From positions 1-36,113 of the forward strand of contig RFJL01000037.1 in NCBI GenBank assembly GCA_003695435.1: a DNA stretch of 36,113 nt. The letters run 5' to 3'. Positions 7,667 to 15,536 of this stretch are shown here, one piece after another. A program made the position numbers and the translations under genes. The notes under the pieces are model-generated. The model did not search any database, was not told the DNA's origin, and saw nothing but the letters and a program-made list of their open reading frames with translations. Source of the stretch: Candidatus Woesearchaeota archaeon (GTDB lineage Archaea; Nanobdellota; Nanobdellia; Woesearchaeales; UBA11576). Within the stretch, counting starts at the first letter, position 1; every line of letters starts with the position of its first letter.

Positions 7667-8357
7667 CTGCTATTTTTCTCGTAAGTGACTTATGCACGTA
7701 GATGTCAAACGATTGAACAATTTTGAGTTTATTTTCTTTCTTTACAAATTGAGAAAAATTAAGAAAGTGCGGACTTACAATCACTGCACGTTTTCTGAGT
7801 TTCTTTGCAAGCATACGTGCAAAATCAGCGTAGAGAAGCTCCAGATCTTTTGAAATCTTAGATGCTCGTCCATAAGGAAGATCCGTTACCAGATAAGAAA
7901 AAGACTTGGATATGCTTAAAGCATCTTTTACTTCAACAGCGGGTTCAAGCCCAAAAGCCAAAAGATTTTTCTTTGCTTTTTCCACACTTCTCACATCAAT
8001 ATCATATCCTTGGTAATCAAGCCCCATAAGACCTGCTTCAATCAAAAAACCCCCTGTTCCACAGAAGGGGTCAAGAAGTTTTCCTCGTCGAATACCTGTA
8101 AGATTCACAATTAACCGCGCAAGTCTTGGATCAAGAGAATGGCCTGATCTTCCAGGACGAAGATGTGCGCGTCTTGCATGAAAAGGCTCCTTATTCGCCC
8201 ATCTAACATTATCAAAGTACACTTTTTTTGTATATGCAAGTCTCTGATAACAAGAAACAAATCCTGTGAACTTACCCTCGCCTACTTTGCGGATATTTCT
8301 TCCAAGCACTTTAAGTTCGGCATGAGCAAGATCATTTTTTTGAGTGGAAAATTTCAT
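7650..8357 (-). CDS. tRNA (guanine-N2) methyltransferase, Trm-G10/Trm11-like, THUMP-reduced
   Basis: This is the COG1041-type class I methyltransferase that makes m2G/m2,2G at tRNA position 10. The 235-residue form has the SAM-binding motif LLDPFCGTGGFLIEAGLMG, the acidic GYDID after strand 2, and TDLPYGRAS as the catalytic motif (DLPY where DPPY is common). The linker HLRPGRSGHSLDPRLARLIVNL precedes them. Archaeal Trm-G10 has an N-terminal ferredoxin-like plus THUMP region of about 150 residues; here only about 60 residues precede the linker. Earlier in-frame ATGs would overlap the upstream gene by up to 185 bp and add no family-like sequence, so I start at 8357, seven bases after that gene's stop codon. 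Confidence 0.8.
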   Translation of the reverse strand: MKFSTQKNDLAHAELKVLGRNIRKVGEGKFTGFVSCYQRLAYTKKVYFDNVRWANKEPFHARRAHLRPGRSGHSLDPRLARLIVNLTGIRRGKLLDPFCGTGGFLIEAGLMGLDYQGYDIDVRSVEKAKKNLLAFGLEPAVEVKDALSISKSFSYLVTDLPYGRASKISKDLELLYADFARMLAKKLRKRAVIVSPHFLNFSQFVKKENKLKIVQSFDIYVHKSLTRKIAVIERR

Positions 8358-8364
8358 ACGTGAC

Positions 8365-9864
8365 TTAGCATATTCTTTTGAACTTAATTGCGTTACTCTT
8401 TCTAAAAGGACCTGTGCCGTAGGAGAACCACTCAATTTGAGGGAAGAGCAAATGATTATTCTCAAGACTCTCCGCATAATCGCGGTTAAGTTTAGAGAGT
8501 TCTTGACCAATAATATTTGAAACTCTTTTCCGAGAAATCCTCCTTGCACCTTTTCTCAACTCCAGTTGAAGAAGAAATGAACTCCCTTTCTTTTTCATCA
8601 CAAAATTATTAACAACATCTCTAAGAGGGCTGAGCGCATGAGCTACTTGTTCAGGAAACACGTTAGCGCCATCAAAGGACAGCGTTCCATCAACACGTCC
8701 CCCTACAAAAAGAAAAGGCAATCGTAAAGGAGTATCATTATGAGCGAGGAATTCTCTTAGTTTTTTAGGTTCATGCCTCCTTACAATCTTAAAAACAGAA
8801 CTAAACTCTCTTACGCCCCCCCTGTCCTCAACACTATACCTAACTTTTGGACTTGCCGCGTGAGGGTCAAGCAAGGTAACACAAAAACTTGGTTGCCCCT
8901 TTATTGTTATATTCTCAATGTAGTGCATGAGCGGGTTGTACTGAAAGAGCATGGGGATTTGGGATCTGTCCTCAAAGAGTTCTTCGCGTAGATCTGGGTT
9001 TTCAACGCAGAGTTCACGTATGAACTGAGAAATAGGCGTTTCAAAACCAATGCCTATATCAATATCAGAACATCCATACGAAGAGATAACCTTCACATCT
9101 TCTTGTAAAAACCTATTAAAGTGTTCTCTCCACTTAGGTGGATTAGAATCTCCTCCTGTAAGGAGGTGGATGGTGAAGTCCTTCCACGCAAATTTCTTAT
9201 TCTCATCAAATAATTTTTGTAAAAAAAGAGGGTATCCTGCAATGATATACTCATAGCCAGGACCGAATGTTTCTAGTGTTTCAATGATTGCTTGAGGATC
9301 TGTTCCTGTGTTCTTCACCAGCGCAAAATGTTCCATTAACTCACAGAACTTCACACCAGTAGCCCAAGGACCAGAGGACCATGCAGAAAGGATGATGGTG
9401 CGTTCGTGATGTGGCTTAAAGGTGTAAACGTACTCAAACTCCACTGCTTTGAGCAATAAATCTTCTTCCCTCCTAGCCCTAATCCAGTTTGTGGGTTTTC
9501 CACTTGAACCAGAACTCTCATCAATGTTCCCGCACAACGGAAATTTTCCACCAACGCAACGTGATTCATACCCATATTTTTTAACATAGTTTTCCTTTGT
9601 TGTTATGGGGAGGCCTTCAAATTCTTCAATTGTTTTCACAGTGCAGTTAATCCTCTGCTGGTCAGCAAGAAATGTTGCATATGCAGGAACGCGATCAATC
9701 GCTCTTTGTGCAATTTCCACTGCTTTACGCTGAGAATTTATCGTAAATACCTTATCAGGAATGCGAGTGAGAATTCTCTGCGCTCTCTTAGGTGAGCTGA
9801 GTATTTTGAACTCAATTTTTTCAAGAAGAGAGAGTGGTAAAAGCGTGGTAATGGAAGAAAGCAT
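8365..9864 (-). CDS. PaaK/CapK-like AMP-forming acyl-adenylating enzyme
   Basis: The 499-residue protein belongs to the ANL adenylate-forming superfamily, nearest to phenylacetate-CoA ligase PaaK/CapK. Visible signatures are LPITTKENY near the N-terminus, the phosphate loop ESSGSSGKPTNW, a YGCSDI adenine-site motif, and the C-terminal GGRVDGTLSFDGANVFPEQ hinge. Such enzymes activate a carboxylate with ATP for transfer to CoA or another acceptor; the substrate cannot be read. It probably starts a two-gene transcript with the downstream methyltransferase. GAGGAA precedes the ATG, and a TATA-like cttaaaag (9905-9912) is 44 nt upstream, allowing a short leader. Confidence 0.8.
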   Translation of the reverse strand: MLSSITTLLPLSLLEKIEFKILSSPKRAQRILTRIPDKVFTINSQRKAVEIAQRAIDRVPAYATFLADQQRINCTVKTIEEFEGLPITTKENYVKKYGYESRCVGGKFPLCGNIDESSGSSGKPTNWIRARREEDLLLKAVEFEYVYTFKPHHERTIILSAWSSGPWATGVKFCELMEHFALVKNTGTDPQAIIETLETFGPGYEYIIAGYPLFLQKLFDENKKFAWKDFTIHLLTGGDSNPPKWREHFNRFLQEDVKVISSYGCSDIDIGIGFETPISQFIRELCVENPDLREELFEDRSQIPMLFQYNPLMHYIENITIKGQPSFCVTLLDPHAASPKVRYSVEDRGGVREFSSVFKIVRRHEPKKLREFLAHNDTPLRLPFLFVGGRVDGTLSFDGANVFPEQVAHALSPLRDVVNNFVMKKKGSSFLLQLELRKGARRISRKRVSNIIGQELSKLNRDYAESLENNHLLFPQIEWFSYGTGPFRKSNAIKFKRIC

Positions 9865-9901
9865 AGCAGGTATTCCTCTTTTAACGTAAAATAGAGCACT
9901 A

Positions 9902-9915
9902 AAGCTTTTAAGCTT
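9902..9915. promoter_or_regulatory. near-palindromic TATA region between divergent genes
   Basis: The sequence aagcttttaagctt is almost its own reverse complement. On the plus strand cttttaag is about 26 nt before the HD-domain gene's ATG at 9935, giving a leaderless message. On the minus strand it is about 44 nt before the PaaK-like ATG at 9864, giving a leader with a GAGG ribosome site. Confidence 0.45.
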
Positions 9916-9934
9916 TACTCTTTACGTTTTTGAT

Positions 9935-11893
9935 ATGAACCTCCCCCAGCGAGCCGGCCTTGAATTAAAACTAAAAGATTCTCAACCGTTTAACAACCCT
10001 GGACGCAAAGCTGCAACTAACAGGTATCTTAACATACTTCTTAGCATGATTGGTGATCAAAATAAAAGAGATGAGCTAGTCCTCCAAGCATTTCACACAA
10101 TCACTGGATCAACAAGTTTGGTCGATTATGAAGCATTTCGTAACGAACTTCAAGATACTAAGGGATTCATTAGCGGCCCTGCGTATGCACTTATTCGCAA
10201 ATTGGTTTTTGAAGAATACTTGGGAGGAATGGATACTTTTCTTGCAGAGTTTAACCTTCGATTACTACAAAATCCAGAACGGGATATTTATCTTCTGGGA
10301 GGTTTTCTCATTGATCCCGAGAGGCTTTATGAAGAAGTGGTTAAGGGCACCCCAAACTTTACTGATGCCATCTATCTAAGAACCCCCGCACAATTTTCTT
10401 TACTCGACAAAGATCATGTCAAACATCTTGAAAAAGAATTGGGAGGGCCTATTCATACGTATAGATGGGAGTGGCGTGTTCGTGAACACTACTTAGAAGA
10501 TTGCTCAGACCACCTTTATCCGCAAAACCTTGAGGAAGTTCTTCTTTTTGATGCAAAACAAACCGAACACATGATTAAAACACTACCTCTCTTCGACACC
10601 TCAACGAAGGCAAATCAAGGAATTATCCTTTCTGATAACATTAGTGAGGTGACAAAAAGACTTGTTCAACATCAAACGAGTGCACAAAAAGTGAATTTTG
10701 ACTCTCCTGAGTTATGGTATCATGTGGATATAGCAGTTCCTGCACCCAAGGGAGGTCTTTTGAGACGAGTCTGGTCTTATGTTGTTAATGCTCGAAGGGC
10801 AGAACGTCACCTTGCAAAGCTAAGCAAAGAATTGGATGTGCATGTAGAGTCCATTCATAAAAAGGTACAAGCTGCAAACGAGGCTTCACAAGAACATTTA
10901 GAAGTTGCGCACAGATTGCAAGAGGTTATTGAGTATCTACGCAGTATTGACGAAGCATGTGATGAGAACATAGGGGGGTTTGTTTCAAAAGAAAAAAAGC
11001 CAAAAATAGTTGAGAAAGCAAACATCCCTCGTTATGAGCGTCTTTATTCTGAAAAAGAGAGGAGAAGAAATTTCTTTTTCCCCACACCTCGTGCATTCAT
11101 AGACATACAACAACGTATCGTTCGCTTTGAAGCTGCTCGTGAAGAAGTACTTGATGAATTATTGAGACTTAGTCACACCGCTCGAGAAGAACTGTGCGCT
11201 GCGCAGGAGTATAGAACCCGTATTGTTCACGCAGTTGCTTCGGGTATGCAGTACATAAAAAACACCCGCGGAGAAGAGCAGTACGAAGAGTTTCTTAGGA
11301 TTATTCAAAATACTGATGGCTACACGTATCTTCACACAAAGCAAGTTGTTCTTGCTTATGAGCGTATTATTGAATTATATCTTAGATTAGGAACTCGTAG
11401 ATCGGATCTTTCGCGTATTGATAGATCAGTCCTTCACAAAGGCGCGATACTTCATGATATTGGAAAAATAGGGTTGTATGTGGGAACCCCTGGTGAAAGG
11501 TTTTCCCCTGAGCAAAAAAGAGCAATTAGACAGCATACTGTGCTTGGAGGAGATATACTCTCTTTAGCAGGAGAAGAACGCGAAGTAATTGAACTTGCTG
11601 TTTTGCACCACGAACGTCCGGACGGCAAAGGATACCAAGGAGTTCCTCGAGAAGAGATCCCCTTACATGTTCAACTCTTTATTCCTTGCGATGTGTATAG
11701 TGCAGTAAGGACTCGCACGTATCAAAGAGATGCTGAACTTAGCCATGACCAAGCATTACAAGAAATTCTCTCGAACAGAGGAACGCAGTTTTTCGAAGAA
11801 GCAGCAGACTCATTTGTTGAGGCGGTACGTGATGATTTTGAATTTTTGCGTGCGTTTGACGCACTTACTGATCAGATGAGAAATTTGTCCTAA
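9935..11893 (+). CDS. HD-GYP-like HD-domain phosphohydrolase with large novel N-terminal region
   Basis: The last 150 residues match an HD-GYP phosphodiesterase core: LHDIGKIGL (His507-Asp508), EQKRAIRQHTVLGGDIL, then HHERPDGKGYQG (from His558) and PCDVYSAVRTRTYQ. The GYP tripeptide is GYQ, while HHExxDGxGY is intact. Bacterial HD-GYP proteins hydrolyse cyclic di-GMP or related nucleotides. The first ~450 residues match nothing I know. They contain a globular part (1-230) and a helical, coiled-coil-rich part (about 275-350 and 385-440), with no clear membrane helix. The gene is probably leaderless. Its 3' end overlaps the convergent patatin gene by 29 bp. Hydrolase fold is well supported; the cyclic dinucleotide substrate is not. 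Confidence 0.75.
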   Translation: MNLPQRAGLELKLKDSQPFNNPGRKAATNRYLNILLSMIGDQNKRDELVLQAFHTITGSTSLVDYEAFRNELQDTKGFISGPAYALIRKLVFEEYLGGMDTFLAEFNLRLLQNPERDIYLLGGFLIDPERLYEEVVKGTPNFTDAIYLRTPAQFSLLDKDHVKHLEKELGGPIHTYRWEWRVREHYLEDCSDHLYPQNLEEVLLFDAKQTEHMIKTLPLFDTSTKANQGIILSDNISEVTKRLVQHQTSAQKVNFDSPELWYHVDIAVPAPKGGLLRRVWSYVVNARRAERHLAKLSKELDVHVESIHKKVQAANEASQEHLEVAHRLQEVIEYLRSIDEACDENIGGFVSKEKKPKIVEKANIPRYERLYSEKERRRNFFFPTPRAFIDIQQRIVRFEAAREEVLDELLRLSHTAREELCAAQEYRTRIVHAVASGMQYIKNTRGEEQYEEFLRIIQNTDGYTYLHTKQVVLAYERIIELYLRLGTRRSDLSRIDRSVLHKGAILHDIGKIGLYVGTPGERFSPEQKRAIRQHTVLGGDILSLAGEEREVIELAVLHHERPDGKGYQGVPREEIPLHVQLFIPCDVYSAVRTRTYQRDAELSHDQALQEILSNRGTQFFEEAADSFVEAVRDDFEFLRAFDALTDQMRNLS

Positions 11894-12650
11894 GCAATTC
11901 TTCTGCTTTTTTGCGTCCCTCTTCAATAAGTTCTTCCGTGTGAGAAAAATCTGCCGGGTGTATTGCATGTTTGCTCTCAATTGAGATAATTTCAACGCCT
12001 TGTTTTTCAAGGCCTTGCATGTTTTTGTAGAGGTTTTTTTTAGATAGTTGATTAATGAGTGATGTGAGAAATACTTTAAATTGCCAGGTTGGTGTTAAGT
12101 CCCCATAGAGATTAATAATAATTGCTCGATCAAAAGAAAAGTTCTTATACACTCTTAGAAGGTCTGGTACTTTGAGGGTATCAATAAAGCGCTCATTGTT
12201 TACCTTGGTGGGTGGAAAGAAGGGGTAAATCGAACAACTTGCAAGAATTGCGGGAATGAGAAGTCCTTTGTGAAAAATCACTTCTTCTTTTTTATCTACA
12301 TTAAAGGCATTAATGAACAGAGGTATCTTGCATTGTTCAAATCTTCTTACAGGGAGTATTTCTCGAAGAAGCTCTTCGAGTTTTTCCTCGTGGGCGAGGA
12401 CGCTCTTTTCAAGAAAGGAGAGGGGACTTAGTTCTTGAGGAACAAGTTCTTCAAATTTTGCTGACCGCCAGTACTCTTCAAGTTTCTGCGCACTTGCTCC
12501 TCCTGCAATAACTGCACCGTTAATTGCGCCAATACTTGTTCCTATAATGACATCTGGCGTTATTTTCTTGAGTAGTGCGCTAATTGCACCTGCTTCAAAG
12601 GCACCTCTTGATCCACCTCCTGAAAGAATAAGCGCAGTTCTTTTTTTCAT
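11865..12650 (-). CDS. patatin-like phospholipase (RssA/YjjU type)
   Basis: Patatin-like serine hydrolases cleave acyl chains from lipids with a Ser-Asp dyad. The 261-residue product has the oxyanion-hole glycine stretch LSGGGSRGAFEAG (10-22) and the nucleophile elbow GTSIG with Ser39. The likely dyad Asp is in NERFIDTLKVPDLL, where the usual DG is DT, a deviation near the active site. I start at the ATG at 12650: residues upstream of it do not fit the family and run into the promoter of the divergent wHTH gene. No signal peptide is seen, so it is probably cytoplasmic or membrane-associated. Confidence 0.85.
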   Translation of the reverse strand: MKKRTALILSGGGSRGAFEAGAISALLKKITPDVIIGTSIGAINGAVIAGGASAQKLEEYWRSAKFEELVPQELSPLSFLEKSVLAHEEKLEELLREILPVRRFEQCKIPLFINAFNVDKKEEVIFHKGLLIPAILASCSIYPFFPPTKVNNERFIDTLKVPDLLRVYKNFSFDRAIIINLYGDLTPTWQFKVFLTSLINQLSKKNLYKNMQGLEKQGVEIISIESKHAIHPADFSHTEELIEEGRKKAEELLRTNFSSDQ

Positions 12651-12703
12651 ACATTTTCCTACACTCTTAGTGTTAAAAACCTTTCTTTTCCATATAGAAA
12701 AAT

Positions 12704-12712
12704 CATATAAAG
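12704..12712 (+). promoter_or_regulatory. TATA box for wHTH gene
   Basis: The element catataaag is about 25 nt before the ATG at 12733, matching leaderless transcription. Confidence 0.6.
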
Positions 12713-12732
12713 AATGCCTCATTTTCAAGTAC

Positions 12733-13038
12733 ATGCCCCGCGGAAGACCCGTAAAATCACCCATACGTCAAAACATTGTGGAAATACTCTACTTCATGAA
12801 AGAAGGCTACGCGTATGAGATCTACAAGGTCTATCGTGATATTTTTCCACCTGTTACTATGCGCTCAATTTATTATCATTTGAAAAAAGGAGTTTCTACA
12901 GGTGAGTTTATTATCAAAGAGATACGAAAAGAGAAAGGAGACTTCTCTTGGGGAGGAGAGGTAGAAAAAATATATTACTCTCTTGGCCCCAATGCGAAAC
13001 CGACCATGCAAGAAAAGGTGAAGAACTACTTTGATTGA
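12733..13038 (+). CDS. winged-helix DNA-binding protein (PadR-like)
   Basis: The 101-residue protein starts with a basic MPRGRPVKSPIRQ arm. A winged-helix fold follows: helices IVEILYFMKEGYAYEIYKVY, recognition helix TMRSIYYHLKKG, and a wing region of strands ending in VEKIYYSLG. This resembles PadR/archaeal small wHTH regulators. The ATG at 12733 is chosen because the TATA box is 25 nt upstream and the basic arm starts there. It overlaps the next gene by 8 nt, so the two probably form a regulator-plus-membrane-protein unit. The target is unknown. Confidence 0.7.
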   Translation: MPRGRPVKSPIRQNIVEILYFMKEGYAYEIYKVYRDIFPPVTMRSIYYHLKKGVSTGEFIIKEIRKEKGDFSWGGEVEKIYYSLGPNAKPTMQEKVKNYFD

Positions 13039-13531
13039 TAACTATATCCGATCTCAAAAAGAGAAAAGCAAAGAAGAGATTACCAAGCGCTTACGCGAAT
13101 ATGGTTATTCCTCTACTCAGATTAATCAAGCTTTTTCACAAGCACATTCTCGAGAAAAGCTACACCCTCTCACACCAAAACCTTCACGAAAAATAGGGGA
13201 ACACGCACTTGCAATAATCGCATTACTTCTCCTAAGCGCATTTTTTATTTCTCTTCCCTCAACACTTAATCTTTCAGGATTTGCAGTCGCGCAAGACTGT
13301 TCACAAAACGTGAGCATCATACAAGCAACGTGCATAGGAGACTATGTTGAGATAGAACTTTCTAAAACAACTCAGTACACCTCTTATCTTATCAATAATC
13401 AATCGTATCCTGCACGATCAATAAAAAATTGGAAAAGAGTAATTAAAACATCGAGCCCCATAACCGTTGTGCCTATTAGTTTTGGTTACCTTTGTGAGGA
13501 GAAACGAGTTACCGCTTCGTGCTCAGAGTAG
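13031..13531 (+). CDS. single-pass membrane protein, unknown function, TTG start
   Basis: I do not recognise a family. The 166-residue product has a charged N-terminal helix pair (EEITKRLREYGYSSTQINQAF, the first part resembling short helical cytoplasmic modules of archaeal membrane proteins). One membrane segment follows at about 59-80 (ALAIIALLLLSAFFISL), then an external C-terminal domain of about 80 residues with four Cys that could form disulfides. The only start that preserves the frame and follows the upstream gene is TTG at 13031, overlapping it by 8 nt. The 3' end overlaps the convergent protease gene by 9 bp. Confidence 0.6.
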   Translation: MIDNYIRSQKEKSKEEITKRLREYGYSSTQINQAFSQAHSREKLHPLTPKPSRKIGEHALAIIALLLLSAFFISLPSTLNLSGFAVAQDCSQNVSIIQATCIGDYVEIELSKTTQYTSYLINNQSYPARSIKNWKRVIKTSSPITVVPISFGYLCEEKRVTASCSE

Positions 13532-14692
13532 ATTTGTAAACCAACTAATCGCAGGCCAAAAAAGGTTCAACAAGAGAAGTAGCAACGTAACGGTACTTAC
13601 ACGAATCCACGCTTTTAGACCTCTCTTCTTTCCTTTTGTTTGTTGCATTGCAAGAAGCATCATTCGACCTCCATCAACAGGTCCAAGCGGGAGAAGATTT
13701 GCAAGACCTATACCTAAGCTTAAGATGCCAATCCAAGAGAATAATTCTCTTAAAAGTTTAATGAGTGATAAACCAATGTTGCCAATGGTGCCAGTATATT
13801 TTGGTTCAATTTTATTGCTAATTCCTTTTATACCAAGAAATGCAATCCGTTCGTTATTTGGGTGTGCTGTTGTTGTGATCGTATAGTTTTTGCCATCAGC
13901 GGTAAGTGTAACAGATTCCCCCGGACGTACAAATCGCAATTCTTGAATGAATTGATCATAGGACTGAATCGGGTATCCGTTGATTGCGGTGACAACACTA
14001 CCTACAGGAAGCCCTGCTTGAGCCGCAGGAAGGCCTTCTTCAACAGCTTCAATAGAAACCCCTGCAGGAGTTACAAAGTCATTAAAGAGGGGATTAAGTG
14101 CAAAAGAAAGAACTAAGAAAGCAAAAACTGCTAGAAGAATATTAGACCAAGGACCTGCTGCGAAAACAGAATACTGAGCAGTTTCATGTTTTTTCTCAAG
14201 CTGTTTTTCATCAGGCTCAACAAACGCTCCCATGAGCGGACCAAAGAAAACAATGCCTGAAGATTTTACTTTTACGCCGTGCGCAATACTTACGATGCCA
14301 TGTGAGAATTCATGAATGACTATTACAAAGAACAAAGCAATCCACCCAATGATAAGAGGGGGTGTAATTGGAGATCCTGGAATGTTCACGCCTGGAATTA
14401 CAAGAGATATCCCACTTGTTGCAGCAGGAGTTAAGAGTAAGTTATAGAGGTTTTTTACCAAGGTGAAGATGATGAAGAGCATACCTATAAAGCCCGCGCC
14501 AATACCAATATAACCAAGAAGTCTCACCCATGGCGCGTATCTTGTCCCAATGTTCTCCATCGCTTTAAGACCGATTTTTGTGCGGTACAAGGCAATGATT
14601 TTATTTTGAATTTCAAACTTCTTTCTAAACAAAATAAGTAAAAGAATAATTCCGCCGTAGAAGAGAATGACTGGAAGGTTGCTCTCAGACAT
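13523..14692 (-). CDS. M50 family site-2-type intramembrane zinc metalloprotease with PDZ domain
   Basis: These proteases cut within membrane helices. The 389-residue protein has an N-terminal helix, further membrane segments, and the zinc motif VIHEFSHG (His127, Glu128, His131) inside a helix. The family's AAGPWSNIL segment follows, then a periplasm-side PDZ domain (about 205-270, GLPVGSVVTAINGYPI), and the third ligand motif NLLPLGPVDGGRM. Length and order are typical. Its ATG shares a base with the eL40 stop (TAATG), so it is translationally coupled to the eL40 gene and lies downstream of aIF5A. Confidence 0.92.
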   Translation of the reverse strand: MSESNLPVILFYGGIILLLILFRKKFEIQNKIIALYRTKIGLKAMENIGTRYAPWVRLLGYIGIGAGFIGMLFIIFTLVKNLYNLLLTPAATSGISLVIPGVNIPGSPITPPLIIGWIALFFVIVIHEFSHGIVSIAHGVKVKSSGIVFFGPLMGAFVEPDEKQLEKKHETAQYSVFAAGPWSNILLAVFAFLVLSFALNPLFNDFVTPAGVSIEAVEEGLPAAQAGLPVGSVVTAINGYPIQSYDQFIQELRFVRPGESVTLTADGKNYTITTTAHPNNERIAFLGIKGISNKIEPKYTGTIGNIGLSLIKLLRELFSWIGILSLGIGLANLLPLGPVDGGRMMLLAMQQTKGKKRGLKAWIRVSTVTLLLLLLNLFWPAISWFTNLL

Positions 14693-14853
14693 TATTTCTT
14701 CTTCTTGACGCGTAGCGCTTTACTTGAACAGCTTCTACAGGAGATTTTTCCTGCAAGCACTTTAAGCTGAGGAGCTCTAATTTTATGCTTGCAATTTTTA
14801 CAAACAAAAACGTTCTTGAAAAATCTCACATTTGCTTCTTCGAATTTTGCCAT
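14692..14853 (-). CDS. rpl40e: ribosomal protein eL40
   Basis: This 53-residue gene is easily missed because it is short. Translation begins MAKFEEANVRFFKNVFVC, like archaeal L40e, and has a zinc-ribbon pair CKNC-like C18/C21 and C39/C42 with a lysine-rich tail ending KKKK. It sits five bases after aIF5A and its TAA overlaps the protease ATG. The spacing between the zinc knuckles (17 residues) is longer than the usual archaeal L40e. Assignment rests on the N-terminal match, the four Cys and the context. Confidence 0.85.
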   Translation of the reverse strand: MAKFEEANVRFFKNVFVCKNCKHKIRAPQLKVLAGKISCRSCSSKALRVKKKK

Positions 14854-14857
14854 AGTC

Positions 14858-15259
14858 CTAATCGCTCTTTACTTGTTGCATAACTCTGTCGCTCAAGACG
14901 ACCCAATAAAGGACAGTACATCCTTCAACAACTTCATCCTTAAGATTTTCAGGAATCTCAAGATCAAAGGTTTCAAAGGATTCTGTATCCATCACATTTG
15001 CATGATTTCCATCAATGCTGAGTACTTGTGCAGTTCGTTTATCTACGATGGGAACATCAACCATATCATGACCTGGCATAACGAGATTTCTCTTTTTTCC
15101 GTCAAAGAGTCCCACTGCCATGAGGTTAACCTTAGCATGTCCATGTTTTCCAGGTCTAGACGTTGCCGTTGATGTTACTTTACAGGCAACACCGTCAATG
15201 ACTATATATGAGCCGACTTTAAGATGGCCAATACTCTCTTTTTTAGTTTCTCCACTCAT
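14858..15259 (-). CDS. eif5A: translation initiation factor 5A (aIF5A)
   Basis: aIF5A promotes peptide bond formation at stalled ribosomes such as poly-proline stretches. The 133-residue protein has the KOW-like N-domain with the hypusination loop TSRPGKHGHAK, whose GKHG lysine is the hypusine site, and a C-terminal OB fold ending EGCTVLYWVVLSDRVMQQVK. A TATA box at 15280-15289 gives leaderless transcription. It leads the aIF5A-eL40-protease operon. A deoxyhypusine synthase is not in the window. Confidence 0.96.
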   Translation of the reverse strand: MSGETKKESIGHLKVGSYIVIDGVACKVTSTATSRPGKHGHAKVNLMAVGLFDGKKRNLVMPGHDMVDVPIVDKRTAQVLSIDGNHANVMDTESFETFDLEIPENLKDEVVEGCTVLYWVVLSDRVMQQVKSD

Positions 15260-15279
15260 ATGCTGGATCGTAGGGGGTC

Positions 15280-15289
15280 TGTTTATAAA
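15280..15289 (-). promoter_or_regulatory. TATA box for aIF5A operon
   Basis: On the minus strand ctttataaac lies about 26 nt before the ATG at 15259. Confidence 0.65.
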
Positions 15290-15480
15290 GGTTTTGGAGT
15301 GTGGGTGTCTGATTGGTGGTGGTTGTGAAGTTGTGTTTTCTTGACTCTTTTGCAGAGGTTTCTTCTCTTTGTGGTTTTAGAGACTGTAGAAACTGTGGGG
15401 GGCTGTAGAGGCTGTAGAGAATGTCTTGTTTTGCGGTGGTAACGTACCTACAAAAAAGTATACTAGTACCTAATTATCAC
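15290..15480. other. intergenic region with strand-biased GT-rich and short repeats
   Basis: Nothing codes here in a convincing way. The plus strand is strongly G/T-rich (15299-15345) and contains three copies of ctgtaga(g) at 15384, 15403 and 15412, with a G6 run between the first two. The palindromes gtatac and tactagta overlap near 15459-15468. It separates the aIF5A operon promoter from the divergent membrane-protein promoter. Confidence 0.4.
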
Positions 15481-15483
15481 AAA

Positions 15484-15493
15484 CTTTTATAAA
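15484..15493 (+). promoter_or_regulatory. TATA box for MscS-related membrane protein
   Basis: The element cttttataaa lies about 64 nt before the ATG at 15553. It implies a leader of about 35-40 nt, unlike the leaderless genes around it. The leader holds an inverted repeat and a GAGG ribosome site. Confidence 0.6.
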
Positions 15494-15519
15494 TGAAAAG
15501 TGCATAGTAGTGTAAAAAA

Positions 15520-15536
15520 CGTGTTAGCATAACACG
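15520..15536. promoter_or_regulatory. perfect 7-bp inverted repeat in 5' leader
   Basis: The sequence cgtgtta-gca-taacacg forms a perfect dyad with a 3-base centre. It lies at or just downstream of the predicted transcription start and 16 nt before the ATG. It could be an operator or an RNA hairpin close to the ribosome site. Confidence 0.5.

Noticed and set aside
8358-8549. N-terminal extension of the Trm-G10-like gene to 8549
   Set aside because: It would overlap the PaaK-like coding region by 185 bp and adds no THUMP-like sequence.
13467-13886. 139-residue plus-strand ORF opposite the site-2 protease
   Set aside because: The protease has a full set of motifs on the other strand; this ORF is Arg/Pro/Ser-rich without motifs.
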